From: Noviluteimonas lactosilytica
GTDB lineage: Bacteria; Pseudomonadota; Gammaproteobacteria; Xanthomonadales; Xanthomonadaceae
Length of the DNA stretch: 64,000 nt
NCBI RefSeq assembly: GCF_020866925.1
Contig: NZ_JAJGAK010000001.1
Coordinates: forward strand, 1,842,189 to 1,906,188
Reading direction: 5' to 3'
Shown here: piece after piece, positions 1 through 7,841 of the stretch
How the letters are laid out: each line of letters opens with the position of its first letter
Numbering within the stretch: position 1 is the first letter of the stretch
The notes under the pieces: generated by a model
Seen by the model: the letters and a program-made list of their open reading frames with translations, nothing else
Databases searched by the model: none
Told to the model about the DNA's origin: nothing
Made by a program: the position numbers and the translations under genes

Positions 1-133
1 CGATGTTGAACAGATCGCTGCGATGCCCGAGCCAGCGCTCCGCGATGAGCAGGTGGCCGGTGCTGGAAATCGGGAGGAACTCGGTGATGCCTTCGATGAT
101 GCCGAGCAGGAGCGCGGCGAGGAACTCGGTCAT
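1..133 (-). CDS. uppP: Undecaprenyl-diphosphatase, N-terminal fragment
   Basis: Only the first 44 codons lie in the window; the rest runs off the left edge. The reverse strand reads [20 protein letters not shown] followed by PISSTGHLL, which is the first membrane helix and the conserved Glu-rich and PISSTGH active-site motifs of the BacA/UppP family. The enzyme is an integral inner-membrane phosphatase that dephosphorylates undecaprenyl diphosphate to recycle the lipid carrier for peptidoglycan and O-antigen synthesis; loss or overexpression changes bacitracin sensitivity. The start ATG (complement of 131-133) is the only good one. The family call rests on the motifs and is secure despite the truncation. 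Confidence 0.9.
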   Translation of the reverse strand, partial: MTEFLAALLLGIIEGITEFLPISSTGHLLIAERWLGHRSDLFNI

Positions 134-193
134 GGACGCACGATGCCGGAAGGAATGCCCATCATCGTACGGTAGCGGACGTGGCCGGCGGCA

Positions 194-904
194 TCACGCA
201 GGGGCCGTCCAGGTGAATCGCACGTCGTCGCGCTTCCAAAGCGCGTTCTCTCGCGAGACCTGCAGCCACCAGGTTTGTTCGCCGGGCTCGGGTCGTGGCG
301 ATGCGAAGCCCGACGGCGCCAACAGCGCAACGCACCACGCGGGATTCGGGTCGCGCACCGACGCGTAGACCAGTGCACCAACGCCCGCCTCCCGCGCGAC
401 GCGCGCGATCACTTGCGACTGCAGGTAGTCGTCGGAATGCCTCCAGGCGCCCGCGTCGACATCGAAGGGCGGTTCGCGAAGGTCGACGCACGTCGTCGCA
501 ATGCGCGCCGCGAACGCAGTGAAGGGCAGGGGGGCCAGCGACCGCAGCGCCGGTGCATCCATCAGGAATCGCCAACGCCAGTAGCCAAGCTCCATGCAGG
601 CGGTGCGCACGGATTCGGCGCCATAGAACACGCCCGGGTCGTGCGCGGCACGAAAGCGGGACCCACCGCGCGCTGGCGAATAGCGGAACGGCGTGGCGAG
701 CAGGTAATGCAACGCCGCCGTTCCATCGGCACGCGGCGGCTTGGACGTTTCGAGCAGGCGCTCCAGGAGATCCTGTTCGTCCGCACCGTCAACGAGCTTC
801 ATCGTCGACGCGACATGCTGCGCCTCGACCATTCGCCACGCGAGGCCTTCCCAGGGGCGTGCCTCAGATGCGACCGCGGTGGGTGTCCAGGTAGTCCACG
901 ACAT
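194..904 (-). CDS. RES-domain toxin of a RES/Xre toxin-antitoxin pair
   Basis: 236 aa RES-family protein. Characteristic blocks are visible: WRMVEAQH near the N-terminus, SRFRAAHDPGVFYGAES with the conserved Arg and Tyr, and ACMELGYWR with the conserved Glu. Characterised RES toxins (MbcT of Mycobacterium, Res of Pseudomonas and Photorhabdus) destroy NAD+ in the cytoplasm; that activity is inferred here from the family. The gene sits directly downstream of the Xre/MbcA-like antitoxin gene and overlaps its end by 41 bp, so the two are translationally coupled. The chosen ATG keeps the residues before WRMVEAQH, which belong to the domain; a shorter start at the Met of WRM would cut into it. No frameshift or missing block is seen. 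Confidence 0.85.
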   Translation of the reverse strand: MSWTTWTPTAVASEARPWEGLAWRMVEAQHVASTMKLVDGADEQDLLERLLETSKPPRADGTAALHYLLATPFRYSPARGGSRFRAAHDPGVFYGAESVRTACMELGYWRWRFLMDAPALRSLAPLPFTAFAARIATTCVDLREPPFDVDAGAWRHSDDYLQSQVIARVAREAGVGALVYASVRDPNPAWCVALLAPSGFASPRPEPGEQTWWLQVSRENALWKRDDVRFTWTAPA

Positions 905-1247
905 GCACGAGCCCTTGGATATGCGTGATCAGATTCGCGGGCATATCTCGCAGGGCGAGGTTCTCCGAGCGCATCCACGTGCGCGCAGCTTCATCGGAGC
1001 CGACGATCGAATCCAGCGATCGAAACAAGCGAACGAACAAAAGCGCCAGATCCCATTCCTTTCGAGACGGATTCAGCGAATAGGTGCCTGCGGCGAGACG
1101 GCTTGCAGAGGAGGGACTGATACCGAGCACGCGCGAGAGCGTGTCTCCGTTGATGGCCAGTCGTTCGGCCACGCGCACCACGGCTTTGCCGAGGACCGCC
1201 GCCGAATCGCTTTCTGAATGCCCGGGATGGGGAACGCTGATGGCCAT
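864..1247 (-). CDS. Xre/MbcA/ParS-type antitoxin (DUF2384 family)
   Basis: 127 aa. An N-terminal Xre-like helix-turn-helix region (residues about 25-70, with [18 protein letters not shown]) is followed by the C-terminal toxin-binding region typical of antitoxins paired with RES toxins ([18 protein letters not shown]). The start at 1247 is chosen over an upstream in-frame ATG (1271) because AAAGGAGG lies four bases before it. It precedes and overlaps the RES toxin gene, the usual antitoxin-first order. By family knowledge it binds and blocks the toxin active site and represses its own promoter; the promoter should lie in 1248-1330, back to back with the glnA control region. Confidence 0.85.
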   Translation of the reverse strand: MAISVPHPGHSESDSAAVLGKAVVRVAERLAINGDTLSRVLGISPSSASRLAAGTYSLNPSRKEWDLALLFVRLFRSLDSIVGSDEAARTWMRSENLALRDMPANLITHIQGLVHVVDYLDTHRGRI

Positions 1248-1314
1248 GGACCCTCCTTTCCCTTGCAACATACGCCAGTTTTATTTCTCAAGCAACAGTC
1301 GTCCGTCCGCAATT

Positions 1315-1353
1315 TGGTGCAGATCTCCGTCGAAGGTTCACCATTCTGGTGCA
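1315..1353 (+). promoter_or_regulatory. Putative NtrC (enhancer) binding sites upstream of glnA
   Basis: At 1337-1353 the sequence TTCACCATTCTGGTGCA matches the NtrC consensus TGCACCA-N3-TGGTGCA with a single mismatch. A second TGGTGCA half-site lies at 1315-1321, exactly 32 bp upstream of the half-site in the first element (three helical turns). They sit about 90-125 bp before the predicted start of transcription, the usual enhancer distance for a sigma-54 promoter. Binding by phosphorylated NtrC under nitrogen limitation is inferred. Confidence 0.75.
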
Positions 1354-1414
1354 ACAAGCTGCTCCGGATTCTTTCGGTCGATTAAAAATCAATAACTTGA
1401 GACGCTTCCGGGCT

Positions 1415-1430
1415 TGGCACGCACCTTGCT
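1415..1430 (+). promoter_or_regulatory. Sigma-54 (RpoN) promoter of glnA
   Basis: TGGCACGCACCTTGCT is a perfect match to the -24/-12 consensus TGGCAC-N5-TTGCW, with GG and GC ten bases apart. Transcription should begin near 1441, giving a leader of about 55 bases before the glnA start codon. Together with the NtrC sites it shows nitrogen-limitation control. Confidence 0.9.
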
Positions 1431-1495
1431 CTCCTACGGACGTCCCGGCACCAACGCCGGCCCGATTCCCGCCTCCCGTCCCCAGGAAATCCGCC

Positions 1496-2905
1496 ATGTC
1501 CCTCGAACACGTCGAAAAGCTCATCAAGGACCACAAGGTCGAATTCGTCGACCTCCGCTTCTGCGACATGAAGGGCGTGCAGCACCACGTGACCTTCCCG
1601 AAGTCGATCATCGACGCGTCGCTGTTCGAAGACGGCAAGATGTTCGACGGTTCGTCGATCGTCGGCTGGAAGGGCATCAACGAATCCGACATGGTCCTGC
1701 TGCCCGATGCGTCGACGGCGTTCCTCGACCCGTTCACCGCCGACCCGACGATCGTGCTGACGTGCGACATCCTCGACCCGGCGACCATGCAGGCCTACTC
1801 GCGCGATCCGCGCGGCGTCGCCAAGCGCGCCGAGGCCTACCTGAAGTCGAGCGGCGTCGCCGACCAGGCGTTCTTCGGCCCGGAGCCGGAGTTCTTCATC
1901 TTCGACAGCGTCCGTTTCGCGAATGAAATGGGCCACACCTTCTTCCACATCGATTCGGAAGAAGCGCATTGGAACTCGGGCCGCGAATACGAAGGCGGCA
2001 ACACCGGCTACCGTCCGATGGTGAAGGGCGGCTACTTCCCCGTCGCGCCGCTCGACTCGCTGCACGACCTGCGCGCCGAAATGTGCAAGACCCTGGAACA
2101 GGTCGGCATGGAAGTCGAAGTGCACCACCACGAAGTCGCGAACGCGGGCCAGTGCGAGATCGGCACCAAGTTCAACACGCTGGTGAAGAAGGCCGACGAA
2201 CTGCTGACGATGAAGTACGTCATCAAGAACGTCGCGCATCGCAATGGCAAGACCGTCACCTTCATGCCCAAGCCCATCGTCGGCGACAACGGCAGCGGCA
2301 TGCACGTCCACCAGTCGTTCGCCAAGGGCGGCCAGAACCTGTTCTCGGGCGACGGCTACGGCGGCCTGTCGCAGATGGCGCTGTGGTACATCGGCGGCAT
2401 CTTCAAGCACGCGCGCGCGATCAACGCGTTCGCCAACTCGACGACCAACTCGTACAAGCGCCTGGTCCCGGGCTACGAAGCACCGGTGATGCTCGCCTAC
2501 TCGGCGCGTAACCGCTCGGCTTCGTGCCGCATCCCGTACGTGGCGAACCCGAAGGCGCGCCGCATCGAGATCCGCTTCCCCGATCCGATGAACTCGGGCT
2601 ACCTGATCTTCGCCGCGCTGATGATGGCGGGCCTGGACGGCATCAAGAACCAGATCGATCCGGGCGCGCCGAGCGACAAGGATCTGTACGACCTGCCGCC
2701 GGAAGAAGAGAAGAACATCCCGACCGTCTGCCACTCGCTGGACCAGGCGCTCGAGGCGCTCGACAAGGACCGCGACTTCCTCAAGGCCGGCGGCGTGTTC
2801 ACCGACGACTTCATCGACGCTTACATCGCGGTGAAGATGCAGGAAGTCACGCGCTTCCGCGCCGCGACGCACCCGCTCGAGTACCAGATGTACTACACGC
2901 TGTAA
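1496..2905 (+). CDS. glnA: Glutamine synthetase type I
   Basis: 469 aa, full length for GlnA-I, beginning [17 protein letters not shown]. It condenses glutamate and ammonia to glutamine using ATP and is the main ammonia-assimilating enzyme, working as a cytoplasmic dodecamer. The signature FDGSSIVGW, the ATP/metal-binding EPEFFIFD and the central [12 protein letters not shown] are present. [10 protein letters not shown] carries the adenylylation tyrosine (Tyr398, equivalent to Tyr397 in enteric GlnA), so control by GlnE is expected. The start ATG was preferred over the longer open frame upstream because that frame would run through the sigma-54 promoter. amtB follows in the same direction, and the PII gene glnB is at 56 kb. 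Confidence 0.98.
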   Translation: MSLEHVEKLIKDHKVEFVDLRFCDMKGVQHHVTFPKSIIDASLFEDGKMFDGSSIVGWKGINESDMVLLPDASTAFLDPFTADPTIVLTCDILDPATMQAYSRDPRGVAKRAEAYLKSSGVADQAFFGPEPEFFIFDSVRFANEMGHTFFHIDSEEAHWNSGREYEGGNTGYRPMVKGGYFPVAPLDSLHDLRAEMCKTLEQVGMEVEVHHHEVANAGQCEIGTKFNTLVKKADELLTMKYVIKNVAHRNGKTVTFMPKPIVGDNGSGMHVHQSFAKGGQNLFSGDGYGGLSQMALWYIGGIFKHARAINAFANSTTNSYKRLVPGYEAPVMLAYSARNRSASCRIPYVANPKARRIEIRFPDPMNSGYLIFAALMMAGLDGIKNQIDPGAPSDKDLYDLPPEEEKNIPTVCHSLDQALEALDKDRDFLKAGGVFTDDFIDAYIAVKMQEVTRFRAATHPLEYQMYYTL

Positions 2906-2932
2906 TCGCTGCATGCAGTAACGATGCAAGAC

Positions 2933-2961
2933 GGGTTCGGCGCCGCAACGGCGCCGAACCC
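2933..2961 (+). other. Perfect 13-bp hairpin between glnA and amtB
   Basis: GGGTTCGGCGCCG and its exact reverse complement are separated by CAA. No T-tract follows, so this is not a classical intrinsic terminator. It may weaken read-through from glnA into amtB or protect the 3' end of the glnA message. Confidence 0.6.
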
Positions 2962-2986
2962 CGCAACTCCCGCAACAGGAGGCTGC

Positions 2987-4219
2987 ATGGTCGTCGCGAA
3001 GGCCGACACCGCGTGGATGTTCTTCTCCACGGTGCTCGTGATGCTGATGATCGTCCCCGGCCTCGCGCTGTTCTACGGCGGCCTCGTCCGCGCGAAGAAC
3101 ATCCTCTCCGTGCTCATGCAGGTCCTCGTCGTCGCTTCGCTCGCGCTCGTGCTGTGGGCCGCTTACGGCTATTCGCTCGCCTTCGACGGCGGCAATGCGT
3201 TCATCGGCGGGCTCGGCAAGGCGATGCTCGCGGGCGTTTCCCCGGCATCGACCGTCGCGACCTTCACCCAAGGCGTGCGCATTCCCGAACTCGTGTACGT
3301 CGCGTTCCAGGGCGCGTTCGCCGCGATCAGTTGCGCGCTGGTGGTCGGTGCGATCGCCGAGCGCGCGAAGTTCGCCGCGGTGCTGCTGTTCACGGCGATC
3401 TGGTTCACCTTCGCCTACCTGCCGCTCGCGCACATGGTGTGGGCGTCGAGCGGTTTTCTCTTCAAGCTCGGTGCGCTCGATTTCGCGGGCGGCACCGTCG
3501 TGCACATCAACGCGGGTGTCGCGGGGCTCGTCGGGGCCTACATGCTCGGGCCGCGCATCGGCTTCGGGCGCGAGCGGTTGTCGCCGCACAATCTTCCGCT
3601 GACGTACGTCGGGGCATCGCTGCTGTGGGTCGGCTGGTTCGGGTTCAACGCGGGTTCTGCGCTGGAGGCGAATGGCACGGCGGCGCTCGCGTTCGTCAAC
3701 ACGATGATGGCCGCCGCGGCCGCGGTGCTGGTGTGGAGTGCGATCGAGGCGTTGCTGCGCGGGCGCGCGTCGATGCTCGGTGCGGCGTCGGGCGCGGTCG
3801 CCGGACTCGTCGCGATCACGCCGGCGTGCGGCACGGTCGGCGTCGGCGGCGCGCTCGCGATCGGCGCGTGCGGCGGCGCGGCGGGCTTCTGGGGCGTCAA
3901 TGCATTGAAGCGCCACCTGCGCGCAGACGACTCGCTCGATGTGTTCGGCATCCACGGCGTGTGCGGCATCGTCGGTGCCGTGTTGACCGGCGTGTTCACC
4001 GCGCCCGCGCTGGGCGGCGCCGGTGCGGACGACTTCGACATCGTGCGGCAGGTCGGCGTGCAACTCGCCGGCGTCGGCATCACGCTCGCGTGGTCGGGGT
4101 TTGTCGCGTTCGTCGCGTTCCAGGTGGCGCATCGCGTGCGCGGATTGCGCGTGGATCACGATGCGGAGCGCGAAGGGCTGGACATCAGCGCGCATGGCGA
4201 ATCGGCGTACGAGATCTGA
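2987..4219 (+). CDS. amtB: Ammonium transporter
   Basis: 410 aa Amt/MEP/Rh-family channel with about 11 membrane helices. Translation is taken from the ATG with AGGAGG six bases upstream; the protein then starts MVVAKADTAWMFF and enters helix 1 directly (PGLALFYGGLVR), as in mature AmtB. The twin pore histidines are present (His173 in VVHINAGVAG and His323 in FGIHGVCGIVG). It conducts ammonia from the periplasm when nitrogen is scarce and is normally blocked by a PII protein. It lies 81 bp behind glnA, so co-expression from the glnA sigma-54 promoter is likely. The usual amtB-glnK pairing is absent; the only PII gene in the window is far away. Confidence 0.96.
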   Translation: MVVAKADTAWMFFSTVLVMLMIVPGLALFYGGLVRAKNILSVLMQVLVVASLALVLWAAYGYSLAFDGGNAFIGGLGKAMLAGVSPASTVATFTQGVRIPELVYVAFQGAFAAISCALVVGAIAERAKFAAVLLFTAIWFTFAYLPLAHMVWASSGFLFKLGALDFAGGTVVHINAGVAGLVGAYMLGPRIGFGRERLSPHNLPLTYVGASLLWVGWFGFNAGSALEANGTAALAFVNTMMAAAAAVLVWSAIEALLRGRASMLGAASGAVAGLVAITPACGTVGVGGALAIGACGGAAGFWGVNALKRHLRADDSLDVFGIHGVCGIVGAVLTGVFTAPALGGAGADDFDIVRQVGVQLAGVGITLAWSGFVAFVAFQVAHRVRGLRVDHDAEREGLDISAHGESAYEI

Positions 4220-4286
4220 CGAACTCGCCGAGTCGGGCCGAAGCTGATTCGGACATAGCGGTCCCTCGCAAGCCATAACCATCGGG

Positions 4287-4302
4287 CCTCCAGACAAGGA
4301 GG
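4287..4302 (+). promoter_or_regulatory. Hairpin masking the ribosome-binding site of the RHS toxin gene
   Basis: CCTCC (4287-4291) is complementary to the Shine-Dalgarno GGAGG (4298-4302), with six bases between. The whole ribosome-binding site of the toxin gene starting at 4310 would be held in the stem. Low toxin translation is the inferred effect. Confidence 0.4.
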
Positions 4303-4309
4303 TCGTCCG

Positions 4310-5011
4310 ATGGCACGCCTGCTTTCGCTCTTGCTCCTATTGTGCGTCGCATGTCCGGCGCAAGCGCGCTTCGTATCCGCCGATCCTGTTGAAGCGAAAG
4401 CCGAGAGCGGCGAGAACTTCAATCGCTACGCATACGGCAACAACAACCCGCACCGATACACGGATCCTGATGGCAGGTGGGCCGAGGATCTGATCCTGGG
4501 CGTTCCGAGCGTCGCCATCGGAGGCAAGAGCCTCTACGACAACGCACGCGCGGGCCGGGTTGGACCAGCGATCGCCGATGGCATCGGGCTCGCATACGAC
4601 TTTGGCGCAATCCTGCTTCCGGGCGTGCCGGGGGGCGCGGGACTTGGTATCCAGGCCGGGCGTGCGGCGGCGGCGCGGTTGCCGGATGCGGCACTAGTTG
4701 TTCGAGGAGGGACGAACATCGGGAACGGTGGCAACACAGCGCAGAAGATCGCCGAAGGAACGAAGCTGCACCCAGACGGGGTCCTTGGGTTCTCCGCACA
4801 GAGCGCAGCAGATGCGACGTTGTGTCAGCTGTGCGCAAGTATCCCGAACGGTCAGGTCGGAGTGACGACGGTGGGTCAGGTACGACAGTCCGGCGGAGAT
4901 GTAATCTCCACCTCGGGGCAATCGAGCTCGCACGTTACCGTCACGGGCCTGGACCCGAACACGGCGCAGGGCCTTTTCAGAATCGAACCCAATCCTGCGA
5001 AGCAGCCATGA
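4310..5011 (+). CDS. Orphan RHS-tip polymorphic toxin with signal peptide
   Basis: 233 aa. Residues 1-20 form a signal peptide (LLSLLLLLCVACPAQA). Residues 21-57 are the terminal segment of the RHS-associated core: RFVSADPVEAK, then FNRYAYGNNNPHRYTDPDG. A variable C-terminal domain follows (about 105-233), with LVVRGGTN and SSSHVTVTG motifs. In full RHS proteins this core end sits just before the toxic domain; here the roughly 1000-residue cage is missing and replaced by a secretion signal. The activity is not recognised; the VVRGG and STS elements recall ADP-ribosyltransferase folds, but that is speculative. Its stop overlaps the start of the next gene (ATGA), typical of a toxin-immunity pair. 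Base composition is lower in G+C than the neighbours. Confidence 0.7.
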   Translation: MARLLSLLLLLCVACPAQARFVSADPVEAKAESGENFNRYAYGNNNPHRYTDPDGRWAEDLILGVPSVAIGGKSLYDNARAGRVGPAIADGIGLAYDFGAILLPGVPGGAGLGIQAGRAAAARLPDAALVVRGGTNIGNGGNTAQKIAEGTKLHPDGVLGFSAQSAADATLCQLCASIPNGQVGVTTVGQVRQSGGDVISTSGQSSSHVTVTGLDPNTAQGLFRIEPNPAKQP

Positions 5012-5724
5012 AACCGCAAGCGCCAGAAACACCCGCGATCGTAGTTCTAGAGTTCGACGACGGCGCAAAGTCGGGGTTCTCGACCGGACTCCATGCCACT
5101 ACGGCACCATCTCGGTTCCAGTGCATCGCGCGTGACCTTGCCACAGGGGAACGACTCTATGTCGTGGCGCCCGTGGACGCGGAACTCTTTCGAGGCCTGT
5201 TGCGCGCGCACGGTGGAAATCGTTACTTCATGGCGCAACCAGCGTTGATGGATGAAGCGAGCCGCCGCCGACTCGAGGCGCTGATGACGGCATCCGAGCA
5301 TAGTCTTGAATCACCGGAGGCAAAGCTCGTCTTCGCGTTGCATATCGACACCGTTCCCCTCGCCGTTGCTTCGACGGAAGGCGTTGAAGCCCGAGTATCC
5401 CGGGCGCTGCGCCAATCGGAAACCAGCGAGCTGTCGACGTGGGCCGATGTGCGGCAGTCTGCCGTCGAGATCGATTGGCTGGATGCGATCCAGGCGAGGG
5501 CGGAGGTTACGACCCCTGGCCCGTGGCGCTCGTATATCGAGGGACGCGACCACTGGGGTGGCGCCGACTTCATCCAGACCGCGAGTGACGATTTCGAGTT
5601 TGTCGGAGCGACCCATGCCGACCAGGATTTCATCGCGCATGCTCGACAGGATGTCCCGCGACTCATCAGCGAGATCCGGCGGTTGAGACGGCAACTCGCT
5701 TCGAACGAAACGTCAGCTCCGTAG
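5008..5724 (+). CDS. Probable immunity protein for the RHS toxin
   Basis: 238 aa, no signal peptide or membrane helix, so cytoplasmic. The first part (residues 1-140) matches nothing I recognise. Residues about 170-232 (TTPGPWRSYIEGRDHWGGAD, then VGATHADQDFIAHARQDVP) form a small module that I recall from many bacterial proteins of unknown function, including ones encoded next to polymorphic toxins. The ATGA overlap with the toxin gene indicates coupled translation, and protection against that toxin is inferred from position only. The 3' end overlaps the convergent glucosidase gene by 12 bp. Codon use is less G+C-rich than in the surrounding genes, in keeping with joint transfer of the pair. 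Confidence 0.6.
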   Translation: MKPQAPETPAIVVLEFDDGAKSGFSTGLHATTAPSRFQCIARDLATGERLYVVAPVDAELFRGLLRAHGGNRYFMAQPALMDEASRRRLEALMTASEHSLESPEAKLVFALHIDTVPLAVASTEGVEARVSRALRQSETSELSTWADVRQSAVEIDWLDAIQARAEVTTPGPWRSYIEGRDHWGGADFIQTASDDFEFVGATHADQDFIAHARQDVPRLISEIRRLRRQLASNETSAP

Positions 5725-7839
5725 CCGCACCGCCGGCACGTCGCTTCCGCGGCCTTCGACGAACATCCCGACCCGCGTGTCGACGCGACGGAATAACAGA
5801 TCGACACGATCGCCGCCGAGCGCGACATCATGCAGGCGCACCTCGTCGATGCCTTCGGGCAGGCGCGGGCGATCGACCTGGATCTCGCCGCGCAATCCGT
5901 CGATCTCGAGGCCGAGGCACGACTGCAGCAACATGAAGGGCGCGCCCGCGGCCCACGCCTGCGGCATGCACGCGACCGGATACGCGATCGGCGGCGCGCC
6001 CTGCACGCGCTTGAAGCCGCAGAACAACTCCGGCAGGCGCATGTCGAAGTGCACCGCGGCCTGGAATGCGCTCGTGAATACCCGTTCCGCCGCTTCGCGA
6101 TGGCCGTAACGCGCGATGCCTGCCGCGCACAGTCCGGTGTCGTGCGGCCAGATCGATCCGTTGTGGTAACTCATCGGGTTGTAGCGCGCCTGTCCCTGCG
6201 CGAGCGTGCGCAACCCCCAACCGGTGTGGAAGGCGGGCGTCATCAACTGTTCGGCGACTTTCGCCGCGCGTTCCGCACTCGGCAATCCGCAGAACAACAG
6301 ATGTCCGGGATTGCTCGAACGCACTGCGCACAACGCGCCGTCGCCATCGACCGCGATGCCGTAGAAGCCCTGGTCTTCCATCCAGAACTTCGATTCCACC
6401 GCTGCCTGCAGTCGCGCGGCGCGGCCGGCCCATGCGCGCATGCTGTCGTCGTCGCGTCGCAGTTCGGCGAGTTCGGCCATCGCGCGGAACGCCGCGAACG
6501 CGTAGCCCTGCACTTCGACGAGCGCGATCGGGCCCTTCGGGAAACGGCCGTCCGCGTGGAAGACCGAGTCCTCGCTGTCCTTCCAGCCCTGGTTCGACAG
6601 CCCCGTGGACTCGCCGCGCGCGTAATCGAGGAAGCCGTCGGCGTTGTTGTCGCACACGCGTTCGATCCACGCGGTCGCCGACAACAACGCGGGCCACAAA
6701 CGATCGACGAACGCGAGATCGCCCGTGCGCCGCGCATACGCGCCCGCGAGCATCACGAACAACGGCGTGGTATCGACGCCGCCGTAGTAGCGGCCGAACG
6801 GCAGCTCGCGCAACGCCGACATCTCGCCGCGCCGCGTCTCGTGCATGATCTTGCCCGGCGCCGAGTCGAGGAACGACGACTCTTCCTGCGCCTGGTGCGC
6901 GGCGAGGAAGCCGAGCACGCCGCATGCGATCGTCGGATCGAGCCACAGCGTCTGTAGCGCCGTCACCACTGCATCTCGGCCGAAAGGCGTGGAGAACCAC
7001 GGGATGCCTGCGTAGGGATACGGTCCGGTTTCGAGTTCGCTCGTCAGCAGCGAGAGGTCCGCGCGCGACTGCTGCATCCAGCGATCGAACAGGGGCGCGT
7101 CGCTGCGCACGCGTCCGCCGCGACGTCCGCGCGCGCGCATCCGCTTGCGTGCCTGCGCCGCCGCTTCGCGATGACGTTCGCGCGACGGCATCGCGCCGGC
7201 CTCGTTCCCGCATTCGACGAACAATGTCTGCTCGACGCCGGGCACGAGATGCAGCAGGAACTCGAACACGCGGCCATCGACCTTCGTCGCCGGCTGCGAG
7301 AACGCGATCGCGGACGTGCGGACGACATCGTCGAGCCCGCGATACTTGAAGATCACGCCGCGCGGTCCCTTCAACTCTTCCTGGTCGAGCAGCCGCCCTC
7401 GCGCCGCGCGCACTTGCCCGCGCACCTCGAACATGTCGCGGAAGTCCGCATCGACCTCGATGCGCAACGGCGCAATGATCGCGTGCGTGCCGTAGTTCAT
7501 CAGCGTGATGCGCTCGTGCATCCGTTCTTCGTGCAGGAACCGGGCGCGCAGCAAGTGCAGCAAGCCGTGCGAGGCCGCCGTGACCTCGCCGAGCGGCGGC
7601 AACTGCCGGTTGGTCATGTGCGCGAGGAACACGACGTTGTCGTCGGTCACCGCCGCGCTCAGCAGGGCGGGTTGCGTCTCGCCGAGGCGCAACCGGAACA
7701 TCGACAGCAGCCGCGTGTCGTCGCGGAAGAAGCCGGTGCTGCCTTCCTCGACATCGCCGAAGCCGTTGGCGACGAGGAAGCTGTCGCCGTCCTTCAGCAC
7801 GTAACTCGCATACAACGCGGCGGTCGCCGCCGGATCCAT
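5713..7839 (-). CDS. Amylo-alpha-1,6-glucosidase-like (GDE/GH63-type) protein
   Basis: 708 aa. The N-terminal third is the glycogen-debranching N-terminal domain (residues about 10-200, including LKDGDSFLVANGFGDVEEGS). The remainder is an (alpha/alpha)6-barrel hydrolase domain with WFSTPFGRDAV, YYGGVDTTPLFV, NQGWKDSEDS and YHNGSIWPHDTGL, the motifs that carry the catalytic acids in this family. It probably trims alpha-glucosidic or mannosyl-glycerate-type oligosaccharides in the cytoplasm; substrate unknown. ATG at 7839 is chosen; a GTG two codons earlier would overlap the stop of the upstream glycosyltransferase gene. The two genes form an operon on the minus strand, a common pairing in stress-related sugar loci. 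Confidence 0.85.
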   Translation of the reverse strand: MDPAATAALYASYVLKDGDSFLVANGFGDVEEGSTGFFRDDTRLLSMFRLRLGETQPALLSAAVTDDNVVFLAHMTNRQLPPLGEVTAASHGLLHLLRARFLHEERMHERITLMNYGTHAIIAPLRIEVDADFRDMFEVRGQVRAARGRLLDQEELKGPRGVIFKYRGLDDVVRTSAIAFSQPATKVDGRVFEFLLHLVPGVEQTLFVECGNEAGAMPSRERHREAAAQARKRMRARGRRGGRVRSDAPLFDRWMQQSRADLSLLTSELETGPYPYAGIPWFSTPFGRDAVVTALQTLWLDPTIACGVLGFLAAHQAQEESSFLDSAPGKIMHETRRGEMSALRELPFGRYYGGVDTTPLFVMLAGAYARRTGDLAFVDRLWPALLSATAWIERVCDNNADGFLDYARGESTGLSNQGWKDSEDSVFHADGRFPKGPIALVEVQGYAFAAFRAMAELAELRRDDDSMRAWAGRAARLQAAVESKFWMEDQGFYGIAVDGDGALCAVRSSNPGHLLFCGLPSAERAAKVAEQLMTPAFHTGWGLRTLAQGQARYNPMSYHNGSIWPHDTGLCAAGIARYGHREAAERVFTSAFQAAVHFDMRLPELFCGFKRVQGAPPIAYPVACMPQAWAAGAPFMLLQSCLGLEIDGLRGEIQVDRPRLPEGIDEVRLHDVALGGDRVDLLFRRVDTRVGMFVEGRGSDVPAVRLRS

Positions 7840-7841
7840 GC

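Noticed and set aside
1382-4297. Minus-strand open frame of 971 codons opposite glnA and amtB
   Set aside because: It is Arg/Ala/His-rich with no domain, lies wholly antisense to two certain genes and reflects the high third-position G+C.
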